21,602 bases of DNA from Welwitschia mirabilis (lineage: Eukaryota; Gnetophyta; Gnetopsida; Welwitschiales), in assembly GCA_051453625.1 (NCBI GenBank), contig JBOZIK010000001.1:76459423-76481024 (forward strand). The letters are read 5' to 3'. The position numbers and the translations under genes were made by a program. The notes beneath the pieces are model-generated. The model searched no databases and was not told the origin of the DNA. It saw only the letters and a program-made list of their open reading frames with translations. This document shows, piece by piece, positions 1-7,215 of the stretch. Numbering within the stretch: position 1 is the first letter of the stretch; every line of letters starts with the position of its first letter.

Positions 1-131
1 TAGTGGAGACATGTCATTTATTCCTTTTTCTTATTATAAAATGTAAAGCATTTATCTTGATTATATTATTAAAAGCACTCGGTGGCCATACAATCATGTA
101 ACCCTTTTCTTAACTGCCCTCATTTATGATA

Positions 132-338
132 TTTTGTCTTCATATACAAAAATCTTTATCAACTTTTGTTTGTCTTCATATGCAAAGAATCTTTGCCAAC
201 TTTTGTTTGTCTTTATATGCAAGGAATCTTTACCAACTTTTATTTGTCCTCATATGCAAAGAATCTTTGTCAACTTTTGTTTGTCTTCATATGCAAGAAA
301 TCTTTGCCAACTCTTTTTTGTCCTCATATTCTTGTAAC
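132..338 (+). repeat. 37 bp tandem array, about 5.5 copies
   Basis: Units start at 132 (short first copy), 164, 201, 238, 275 and 312 (partial). Four full units are exactly 37 bp and share the core CTTCATATGCAAAGAATCTT with a few substitutions. Because 37 is not a multiple of three, the same stop-free unit reads open in all three forward frames, giving overlapping Phe/Leu/Cys-rich ORFs of 67-80 codons that are artefacts, not genes. The array ends 26 bp before a TATA box, where U3 enhancer repeats of an LTR would sit. Confidence 0.92.
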
Positions 339-363
339 TCTTCGCATTCCACCAAATTTCAAT

Positions 364-371
364 TATAAATA
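364..371 (+). promoter_or_regulatory. Candidate TATA box of L1
   Basis: TATAAATA sits in the context AATTATAAATAAGAGACC, a typical plant core promoter context. It lies directly after the 37 bp array. Transcription would be expected to start about 30 bp downstream, near 395-405. In AT-rich DNA a TATA match alone is weak; its position after the array adds some weight. Confidence 0.4.
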
Positions 372-481
372 AGAGACCTTTTACCTCACTTTTATTTTGT
401 AGATAACCTTTTGCTACCGAGTCTTAAAGCCGGAAAATCCTTAAAGACTAGCAAAGATCTTGAGTTCTTCTTGAAAATTGG

Positions 482-785
482 TATGGTTTCTAACCCTTAT
501 GCTTCCTTGTTAGTCCTTTCTTATACATTTGATATTGAATTCATTATGTGCATGTATGGTTCCTAATCTTTATGCTTCCTTATTGGTCCTTTTGTATGCA
601 TTATATATTGAAATCGTTATGTGTATGTATGGTTCCTTACCTTCTTGCTTTCTTAATGGTCTTTTCTTATGCATTCTGTCTTTAAATCATCATGTTATAT
701 ATGATTCTATACTTTTGTATTTTCTTTATGTTCTTTGCTTATGCATTTGTTACCAAGATCGATGCGTATTTATATTCTTGTATGT
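482..785 (+). repeat. 73 bp tandem array, about 4 diverged copies
   Basis: Units begin with TATGGTTYCT or a variant at 482, 555, 628 and 700, giving lengths of 73, 73 and 72 bp. The first three share TATGGTT, a CTT-rich middle ending in TATRCATT, and a tail like ATTRTGTGTATG. The fourth (700-785) is more diverged and keeps TATGATTCTAT and CTTATGCATTTG. The 87-codon ORF at 529-792 lies in this array and is a by-product. The array sits downstream of the proposed TATA box, so it would be in the transcribed part of the LTR. Confidence 0.78.
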
Positions 786-1025
786 CGAATAATAAATCAT
801 ATGATGCTTAAATAAGATTAACTTTGTACTGATATGTATCTCATCTTCGTTACTCTGTTTTCTTGATATCTGAAATTATCTTTCTTAGTTTGAGATGAAA
901 ATTTGTAATTGATCGATATTATATTGACTTATCATCTAATTATCTGTGTTTGAGATGTTATGTTGTGGTGAAACCTATCTTAGTTTCGTGATACCATGTT
1001 GTTGGACCTATGGTTATGGATTTTC

Positions 1026-1354
1026 CACAGATTGTTGAATGAGGCAGTGAACTTCACAGATCGCTGAACGAGGCAATGAAGAGAGAATCCCACAGATCAC
1101 CGAATGAGACAGTGGGAATATTATATTACCACAGATCACCAAATGATGTAATGGGCTTCAAAGATTGCTGAATGAGGTAGTGAAATTAATGATGATTGAG
1201 ATTTTTTATATATACATATGAGTACCACAGATTGCCGAATGAGGCAGTGAGCTTCACAGATCACCAAATAAGGTAGTGAAGTTAATTATTATATGAGAAC
1301 CACAGATCGCTGAATGAGGCTGTGGGCTTCACAGATCACCGAATGAGGTAGTGA
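1026..1354 (+). repeat. Nine copies of a 25 bp core, mostly in 29 bp doublets
   Basis: The core is CACAGATYRCYGAATGAGGY plus AGTGA. Copies start at 1026, 1055, 1091, 1130, 1159, 1226, 1255, 1301 and 1330. Four pairs are spaced exactly 29 bp (1026/1055, 1130/1159, 1226/1255, 1301/1330), joined by RCTT; the copy at 1091 is single. Most pairs are followed by an AT-rich spacer beginning AGTTAATGATGATT or a variant, so a higher-order unit of roughly 75-96 bp has also been duplicated. The copy at 1301 can form a CCACAG...CTGTGG stem. Confidence 0.9.
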
Positions 1355-1561
1355 AGTTAATGATGATTATATATATTATATTGATATTCTCATTCATAAG
1401 TATGAGTTCATTATTCATGTATGTCTTGGCTTTCTTAGAAGTCTTAAACTTTTCCTTGTTGTCTTGATCCTTAAAGTGTCTTATCAAAACACCTATTTTT
1501 GTCTGGGCCACATTGGAGGCTGTGAGATTTTCATAGTTTTCATCCCATATTTTTGTGTGAC

Positions 1562-2214
1562 AGGTGATAAATCTGAAGTTTAATTATTGAGATGGTTATG
1601 AGCTCATAAAGGATTATTGGATTTATAATGGTGGAAAAAATCTTCTGATTTATTATGTCTCTTGAACTATTGGAGTTTATTACTTAAACTCATGAACAGT
1701 CATTATGTCAATTGCTATTTTAATGAGAGATAGATTCTATTTATTCTTAATTATGTGGCTTGCATTTTTATATAGAATGATGATTTTCCTTTTTGTAATT
1801 TTGCAATAGAACTCATTTATTGGAGGTTGAATTTTTTAGATAATGTCTTGTAAGATCTATTAAATCTTGGGTTTTTCCCCATGCATCTGTGATATTTTTA
1901 TCTGTTATAATTATGATAGTATTTGAAAATCTTTTAGAATGAACCTGAATTTTGCATATTACTTTTATTGCAATATTTCATTGAAAAACCTTGGTATGAT
2001 CTCATGATTAAACAAAGTTTTTCTTGAGGTTTTTGTCCTTGATAAGTTATCCTTAAATGTGGGCATGAAACTTTCCTCCTAATTAAAGAAATTATGGCCC
2101 AAAAAAAAGGAAGTTGCTTCTCCACATTAAAAGATAATAAAGATTAAAGAATGAATATTATTTATTTCCCAAATTTGACTTAGGGCCTTAAATGATAGAT
2201 TTAATGTAAGAAAG
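1562..2214. other. No gene recognised; AT-rich flank
   Basis: I see no coding similarity, RNA gene or clear repeat in this stretch. The only ORF of note, 63 codons on the minus strand (1934-2125), has no recognisable domain. If L1 were an intact 5' LTR, gag should begin here on the plus strand, but all plus frames are rich in stops. Confidence 0.5.
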
Positions 2215-2400
2215 AGGGTATTAGTTATTAAAAATTATTAATAGCATATTAAAGGAATTTAAAAGGTGATTTGGCTTCTTAGAAATGAATTAATAATATA
2301 AATTCAGTTAACTAAGATCCTATTTTAGGAAATTAATGATATAGATTCAATTATGGGAAAATAAGAATTTAATGTTTAAATTTTGGTTGACACTCATGAT

Positions 2401-2449
2401 GGGGATTGAACCACCAACCTATTCGTTTTTAATAATCATCTTTTAACCA
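2401..2449 (-). other. tRNA-derived SINE-like A and B boxes, copy A
   Basis: On the minus strand, TGGTTAAAAGAT (2449 to 2438) resembles an RNA polymerase III A box, and GGTTCAATCCCC (2412 to 2401) resembles a B box (consensus GGTTCRANNCC). The box starts are 37 bp apart, which suits a tRNA-derived SINE. No full cloverleaf can be folded, so this is not a tRNA gene. The SINE body would extend towards lower coordinates and may end near 2215, where homology between the two copies also ends. Confidence 0.45.
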
Positions 2450-2790
2450 TTTTATCTTGAAGCAATAGCTATTATTAAAGTGGTTTCACTAGCATTTAGT
2501 ATTAGGGGATGTTCATTGTGTGCCTTATAGCGGAAGCGTCCACCTTGCAACATAAGGAAATTTTATGCAAAAAGGAAATAACGTCTCGGCCGGGAATCTG
2601 CAAGTGCGGCCAATGTTATTAGTGTGTGAGTGCTGAGTTAGCATTTTTTTATTTTTGCATTAACTCGCTACCTTTCTTTCCTGGAGAATGATCAACACAT
2701 ATTCTCTGTGCAGGCCCCCCAACCCTTTGGGCTCATTCGGTAAAAGCTTAGGTGAGAGAACCGCCATTATTTAAGTACATCCTTTACCTC

Positions 2791-3051
2791 TCACCACCCC
2801 AACGAATCCTTTTTCTTTTCTTTCAGTGAGATATCTAATAAATTAGACTCTGCATTAAAATTAAAAATTATGTAATCGAGTCCACTCTTGAGAAAAGTTT
2901 TTGGGCATTTGGAAGCACAACAGCATACTGTTTCAAGTTGAATGTTAAGCGTTTGACATTGGTTAAATGCGTTGGTTCCCTCTTTTTGGTAGACGTCCCC
3001 TACCAGCATGCCAATTGATGATCTCAAGCTTAAAAATGCATTTGCTTCCAT
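2791..3051 (-). other. 86-codon ORF shared by both repeat copies, unrecognised
   Basis: The ORF begins MEANAFLSLRSSIGMLVGDV and ends in a lysine-rich tail. It matches the ORF at 3893-4162 along its whole length. I do not recognise a domain, signal peptide or membrane segment. Between the copies I count about 25 base differences and 12 amino-acid differences, roughly half replacement changes, with no frameshift or stop. That mild excess of silent change is too small to argue for selection. The likeliest reading is chance or decayed coding sequence within a repeat. Confidence 0.15.
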
Positions 3052-3175
3052 CCTTTCTAGACACCATTTAAAACCCTCAAGATGAAATAAAATGCGTTAA
3101 CTTTCACATTTTTCACATTTCTCCTAAAATGTTTTCTGATTTCTTGATGATTTCCTGATTTCCTTAGTAACGTAT

Positions 3176-3275
3176 NNNNNNNNNNNNNNNNNNNNNNNNN
3201 NNNNNNNNNNNNNNNNNNNNNNNNNNNNNNNNNNNNNNNNNNNNNNNNNNNNNNNNNNNNNNNNNNNNNNNNNNN
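3176..3275. other. Assembly gap, 100 N
   Basis: Exactly 100 N, a usual placeholder for a gap of unknown length. It cuts off copy A just where copy B continues, as expected when an assembler breaks inside a near-identical repeat. The order and distance of the two copies therefore depend on scaffolding. Confidence 0.95.
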
Positions 3276-3504
3276 TAATTATTTTATTACCATCAAATAA
3301 TATTTAATAGGAGATTAGTCATTAAAAATTATTAGTAGCACATTAAAGGAATTTAAGGGGCGTCTTGAGGTGAAGTGGTTCCTTAGAAATGAATTAATAA
3401 TATAAATTTAGTTAATTAAGATCCTATTTTAGGAAATTAATGGTATAGATTCGATTATGAAAAAATAAGAATTTAATGTTTAAATATTGGTTGGCACTTA
3501 TGAT

Positions 3505-3552
3505 GGGGCTTGAACCACCAACCTATTCGTTTTTAATAATCATCTTTAACTA
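3505..3552 (-). other. tRNA-derived SINE-like A and B boxes, copy B
   Basis: On the minus strand, TAGTTAAAGATG (3552 to 3541) is the A-box-like element, and GGTTCAAGCCCC (3516 to 3505) is the B box, closer to consensus than in copy A. The start-to-start spacing is 36 bp. It sits at the same place in the repeat as the pair at 2401-2449. A complete tRNA fold is not present. Confidence 0.5.
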
Positions 3553-3892
3553 TTTTATCTTGAAGCAATAGCTATTATTAAAGTCATTTCACTAGCATTT
3601 AGTATTAGGGAACATTCATTGTATACCTTATAGTGGAAGTTTCCTCCTTGCACATAAGGAAATTTTATGCAAAAAGGAAATAACGTCTCAGTGGGGAATC
3701 TGTGAGGGTGGCCGACGTTATTAGTGTGGGAGCGCTGAGCTAGCATTTTTTTCTTTTTGTGTTAACTCACTACCTTTCTTTCCTGAAGAACGATCTATGC
3801 ATATTCTCTGTGCAGGTCCCTTAACCTTTTAGGCTCATTCGGTAAAAGCTTAGGTGAGAGAACCGCCATTATTTGAGTGCATTCTTTCTCTC

Positions 3893-4162
3893 TCACCACC
3901 TCAATGAATCCTTTTTCTTTTCTTTCAATGAGATATCTAAGAAATTAGACTCTGCATTGAAATTAAAAATTATGCAACCGAGTCCACCCTTAAGGAAAAT
4001 TTTTGGGCGTTTGGAAGCACAGCAACACACCGTTTCAGGTTGAATGTTAAGCATTTGGCATTGGTTAGATGCGTTGGTTCCCTCTTTTTGGTAGACATCC
4101 CCTACTAGCATGCCAATTGATGATCTCAAGCTTGAAAACGCATCTGCTTCCATCCTTGCCAT
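3893..4162 (-). other. 89-codon ORF, counterpart of the ORF at 2791-3051
   Basis: It starts three codons earlier than its counterpart (MARMEADAFSSLRSSIGMLV) and otherwise has the same length and frame. It is Cys- and Lys-containing with no recognised domain. No promoter or splice structure points to expression. It is recorded only because both copies are open; I would not annotate it as a gene without outside homology. Confidence 0.15.
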
Positions 4163-4573
4163 ACACCATTTGAAACCCTCAAGATGAAATAAAATGCATT
4201 CTTGAGTAATTACAGGGTAAAAATGCTAATAAACTGCAGTGCTTCATCCTTAACGCTGCATGTAAAACTTTCTCTCAATCCCATTCGAAAGAGGCCCCTC
4301 ACCTAGCCATTTTAATGCTCCATTCTAACGCTTGATTCCCTACCAGCACCATCAAATCTTGGGCATTTCATTTCTGATTTCTTGACAATTTTGTCTGATT
4401 GTGTTTTATAGCACTTTCCAGCATAGAACACTCCTCATCCTTTATTAATTTGAATCAATTAAAAAAAGAAACTCCTCCCTTTTTCAAAAAGCGTCTGACT
4501 TTCACATTTCTCACATTTCTCCTAAAACATTTTCTAATTTCCTGATGATTTCCTGATTTCCTTAGTAACGTAT

Positions 4574-4853
4574 TCCACACTAAATGATTCAGAAAAGGAG
4601 GAGATAGTGAGCGTTTTATTTGTTAAAACCGATTTGCAACCTTTCTAGCATTTTTATAAACCTATAATCCTCCCTCTAAATGCTAGCGTGCTTTTCCTCA
4701 GACTGCGTTTTTACTCAACTGCATTTTTCTTGGGTGTAGCTTCAATACCTTCTCTGTAAATTTGTTGTTAATGCTCTTTAAGCTTATTGCCTGTGCTCTC
4801 TGTTTTTTGTGAAACTTTTAATAATGCAAAGTGATTCACTTAATTGTATGCAG
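4574..4853. other. No gene recognised; possible intron or promoter-like flank
   Basis: Copy B homology has ended by comparison with A only because A is cut by the gap. The stretch contains a TATAAA near 4655 and pyrimidine-rich tracts ending in CAG, including the one directly before the exon-like block at 4854. It has the composition of a plant intron or promoter, but no coding similarity is visible. Confidence 0.3.
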
Positions 4854-4937
4854 GCAGATAAATTGGATAGCGTTGGAAAACACTTAAGTCTGGATGAATT
4901 AATGACCATTTTTTTTAATGAGTTAATAGCAACGCAG
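4854..4937 (+). pseudogene. Exon-like block with GC-type splice donor (possible captured gene fragment)
   Basis: An 84 bp block, exactly 28 codons, lies between an acceptor-like TTGTATGCAG (4844-4853) and a donor-like ACGCAG/GCAAGT (exon ends 4937). AG/GCAAGT is the strong consensus for the minority GC-AG introns. The peptide starts ADKLDSVGKHLSLDELMTIF and is acidic and helix-like; I do not recognise the family. It sits in the middle of a 115-codon ORF (4809-5156) whose later part runs into tRNA-like sequence and so is not coding as a whole. It could be a fragment of a host gene carried by a transposon, or chance. Confidence 0.25.
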
Positions 4938-5082
4938 GCAAGTATACGCTTAGCCCTTTACAGTCTTGATGTTACCTACTCTTCTAACTTACCTCATTTT
5001 CTAGCGCTACTTTTTGGGCCACCTATAATACAACAGCCGAAACCATATCTAATGCAGAAATACCATCAACCGTTGACGCATC

Positions 5083-5146
5083 AGTTAGCAGGATTGGTCC
5101 TCCTGCTTGTGGGAGGTTTGGGTTTCGAATCCCATCAATGTCATTT
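5083..5146 (+). other. tRNA-like A/B box pair (SINE head or tRNA pseudogene)
   Basis: An A-box-like TTAGCAGGATTGG (5095-5107) and a B-box-like GTTTCGAATCCC (5132-5143) lie 36-37 bp apart. Between them CCTCC (5109-5113) and GGAGG (5122-5126) form an anticodon-arm-like stem. GGG and CCC flank TTTCGAAT as a T-arm with a loop one base too long. The pieces are in tRNA order, but the acceptor stem does not close, so this is not a working tRNA gene. A tRNA-derived SINE head on the plus strand is the best reading. Confidence 0.55.
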
Positions 5147-6321
5147 TAAAGACTAGTTGTTTGCCTCTTTAAAATTCAACCATTAATAAATATTAGTTCT
5201 CTCTTTAATATAAAAGGGTTATGTTCTATGTTTCCCTTAAAATTTACCCTATCTAGTCTTACTTGCCTAACAAGTAAGTATTAAAAGAAGAAAAAGTAAA
5301 TCAACAATATTAATCATGAATGAGCAAATTTTTACTACTTTTACTTATTACTAGAATATGGTCTTGAGCCTTTCTAATGGTGAAATTAAAAAGGGCATAT
5401 CTTGCTATGGTATTCTTATTTCAGCCTAGAGGAAAAACTCAATGTAAAACAAATGGTAAATCTTTCCAACTACTATTTCTTGAATTAATATCTTGTGGAA
5501 AAACATAAAATAAAAAACATTATCCTAAAATTTTCTTTAAATGAATGATTTGAGCTCATAATTATACCTCTAGTAAATCTGTCTATGGTATTTATTTTAA
5601 CTTCCTATTCTTCACATTTTGGTATTAAAGCATTGAGTTTGAAAGATTTTCAACTGTAGAAGTTTGGGTTTTTTACATTTTTAGAATTTCTAATCAATAC
5701 AGATTATTTAAGATGTAATTCTTACTTTATTAGTGGAAACTTGTTATGTTATAATTAAGAATATTATTTTGTAAATTACAGTAATCATAGTAATTAAGAA
5801 TATTATTTTGTAGTCTTTCCTTCATTATTTAATGGCATACTTTTGGTGTCTAAATTAGTGGTTATACAAATATTATTTTACTTCCTTTTATAACTATTGC
5901 ACTTAATATACCATGATTAGTATATTTCCTTATTTTCTTATTTTCTCATCTTAATGCATACAAAAGATTCTGGTAATAGAAATAATTATTAAGATACATT
6001 ATGTTAGCTTATTTTAATATTTTATCTTAGTAGTGTATGCTAAAGTAACATTCATAATTATGATGTTGCATTTTCTTTTACTAGTAAATTAACATGTACT
6101 TATTTTGGTAATTAATTATTTCTCATACATTATTTATTTATTTTTTTGTTATTATGAATGAAAGTAAACCTATTGGTTAGGTAAAGTAATGATTAGAAAT
6201 TAGGGAATCATAATCATTTTTCGAGATTAGTAGTGAATTGGACTTGTTCATTTTCTGAATATCTTTTAAATTCCTTCATGTCATTCTAAATGGGATTCCT
6301 TTTCTCCCTAGTCTTATTCTT
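5147..6321. other. No gene recognised; AT-rich
   Basis: If a SINE body follows the boxes at 5083-5146 it would occupy the first part of this stretch, but I cannot place its end. The rest is AT-rich with stops in all frames. The only structure noticed is the exact 22 bp direct repeat near 5752 and 5791. Confidence 0.5.
5752..5812 (+). repeat. Exact 22 bp direct repeat
   Basis: TAATTAAGAATATTATTTTG plus TA occurs at 5752-5773 and again without change at 5791-5812, start to start 39 bp. The 17 bp between them is unrelated. This is a recent local duplication, perhaps from slippage or break repair. Confidence 0.9.
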
Positions 6322-7215
6322 TTGAAGACATTCTAGTCTTGAAATCTTGAAGACATTCTATCTTGAATTCTTTAAAGTCTTTGAAGCTTGAGAATCTTTA
6401 TCTCAAAATATAGGTATGGTACCATTGATTTTTTATATTTCTTATATGATTTCATGTCCTTTTCTTATTATCTTATTTGGTCTTATTTGTACTCTTATAT
6501 GTTTTCATTTCTTTCTTGATTTCTTAGTTTTGTAACTTAACATAATCTTAAATAAGCATTATGTTGAATATTTCATAAAACTTATGACTCTTATTCTTAG
6601 TTAATATTAATTGATGTTTTGATCTTATAAGCCTCTTCTGATTCATGTAATACCTTGGGTTGTAAATGTAACTTTATGTCTATTAACTAAGATAAAACAA
6701 AATTGACCAAAAAAACCAAATTACGTGGCCTCAGGGACAAGATCACTTGAAGGGCTCCAATTAGCCATGAGAGTAAACTATCAGAGAAAATAGGATAATT
6801 GGAGTGTCTTTGTAACCTATTTAGCTATGCACAACAGGATGTCTATGTAGCTTCACAGGTTTATTCCATCTGAATCACTCTGATTAGCCATAAGAGTAAA
6901 CTTTTAGATAACTGAGCATTTATGGGACTCTTTTAATAGTGCAATATTAGATTATTAGAACTTGAAATACTATTTTGTAAGAGTGATAACTAAATCAATT
7001 ATAAAAATAAATGGGTATCAAATTTTTATTTCTTACATTTACAAAAAAAAAATACATCTTGATGGTAATGCATGAGTTGGATTACTCTCTTATTTTGAAT
7101 ATATATATTGGGTTTTGATTGTATTTCTTTCCATCCTTCACCACTTAGGCCATATTAGGGACTGTGATGATTTCATAGTTTTCATACCATACTATTTGTG
7201 TAGATTTATATACTA
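6322..7215 (+). mobile_element. Degenerate LTR-like tract L2, relative of L1
   Basis: Three landmarks recur in the same order as in L1: a CTTGA-rich stretch leading to GGTATGGT (6414-6421; 481-488 in L1), an internal repeated segment (6760-6902), and a closing motif (GGCCATATTAGGGACTGTGA onward, about 7148-7201; GGCCACATTGGAGGCTGTGA at 1507 in L1). Both then read TTTCATAGTTTTCAT and end TTTGTGT. The internal repeats themselves differ from those of L1. The identity in between is low, so this is a related but old or different LTR subfamily. A short duplication, TTGAAGACATTCTA at 6322 and 6347, lies at its left. Confidence 0.4.
6760..6902 (+). repeat. 20 bp direct repeat pair, 123 bp apart
   Basis: ATTAGCCATGAGAGTAAACT at 6760-6779 recurs as ATTAGCCATAAGAGTAAACT at 6883-6902, one mismatch. 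Each copy is followed by a similar run (ATCAGAGAAAATAGG; TTTAGATAACTGAG). This is the place in L2 equivalent to the doublet cluster of L1. Confidence 0.8.

Larger units (their letters stand above)
1..1561 (+). mobile_element. Degenerate LTR-like tract L1 (possible Ty3/gypsy-type long LTR)
   Basis: There is no coding sequence of note here. The order of parts is LTR-like: a 37 bp tandem array (132-338), a TATA box (364-371), a 73 bp array (482-785), a cluster of 25 bp cores (1026-1354), and an end reading TTTGTGTGACA near 1551-1561. Many long plant Ty3/gypsy LTRs end in a similar GTGACA, which is the basis for the orientation and family guess. The left end lies outside the window, and neither a clear primer-binding site nor a gag follows, so this could be a solo or decayed LTR. 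The motif at 1507-1561 (GGCCACATTGGAGGCTGTGA onward) recurs in diverged form at 7148-7201 and weakly near 10040. Other non-coding repeat classes are possible. Confidence 0.45.
2215..3175. repeat. Dispersed repeat, copy A (left member of a direct pair)
   Basis: This stretch aligns end to end with 3309-4573 in the same orientation at about 91% identity by eye over a sampled 360 bp. It runs into an N gap at 3176, so its true right end is unknown. Relative to copy B it lacks 295 bp: A jumps at GCGT (3094-3097) from the equivalent of 4196 to the equivalent of 4491. Many differences from B are CG-to-TG or CG-to-CA changes. It contains a minus-strand SINE-like promoter (2401-2449) and an 86-codon minus-strand ORF that is also open in copy B. 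Confidence 0.88.
3309..4573. repeat. Dispersed repeat, copy B (right member of a direct pair)
   Basis: This is the second copy of the repeat at 2215-3175. Homology starts at about AGGAGATTAG and reaches CGTAT at 4573, where copy A meets its gap. Segment 4196-4490 has no counterpart in copy A. The sequence continues past 4573 without a break, so the real repeat may be longer. Copy B has an extra ~14 bp near 3360-3376 and several CpG sites already decayed where A keeps them, and the reverse. Confidence 0.88.

Noticed and set aside
126-372. Three overlapping forward ORFs rich in Phe, Leu and Cys
   Set aside because: They are the same 37 bp repeat read in three frames; the period is not a multiple of three, so no conserved protein repeat results.
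529-792. 87-codon hydrophobic ORF resembling a membrane protein
   Set aside because: It lies inside the 73 bp tandem array, and its hydrophobic look follows from T-rich sequence.
1026-1354. CRISPR-like array of short repeats with spacers
   Set aside because: The cores are imperfect, the spacers are irregular and AT-rich, the doublets are joined by 4 bp, and the context is a plant retrotransposon.
5083-5146. Functional tRNA gene
   Set aside because: The T-loop is one base too long, the acceptor stem does not pair, and a complete cloverleaf cannot be drawn.
4809-5156. 115-codon ORF as a complete gene
   Set aside because: Only 4854-4937 looks exon-like; downstream the frame crosses tRNA-like A and B boxes and a likely intron donor.
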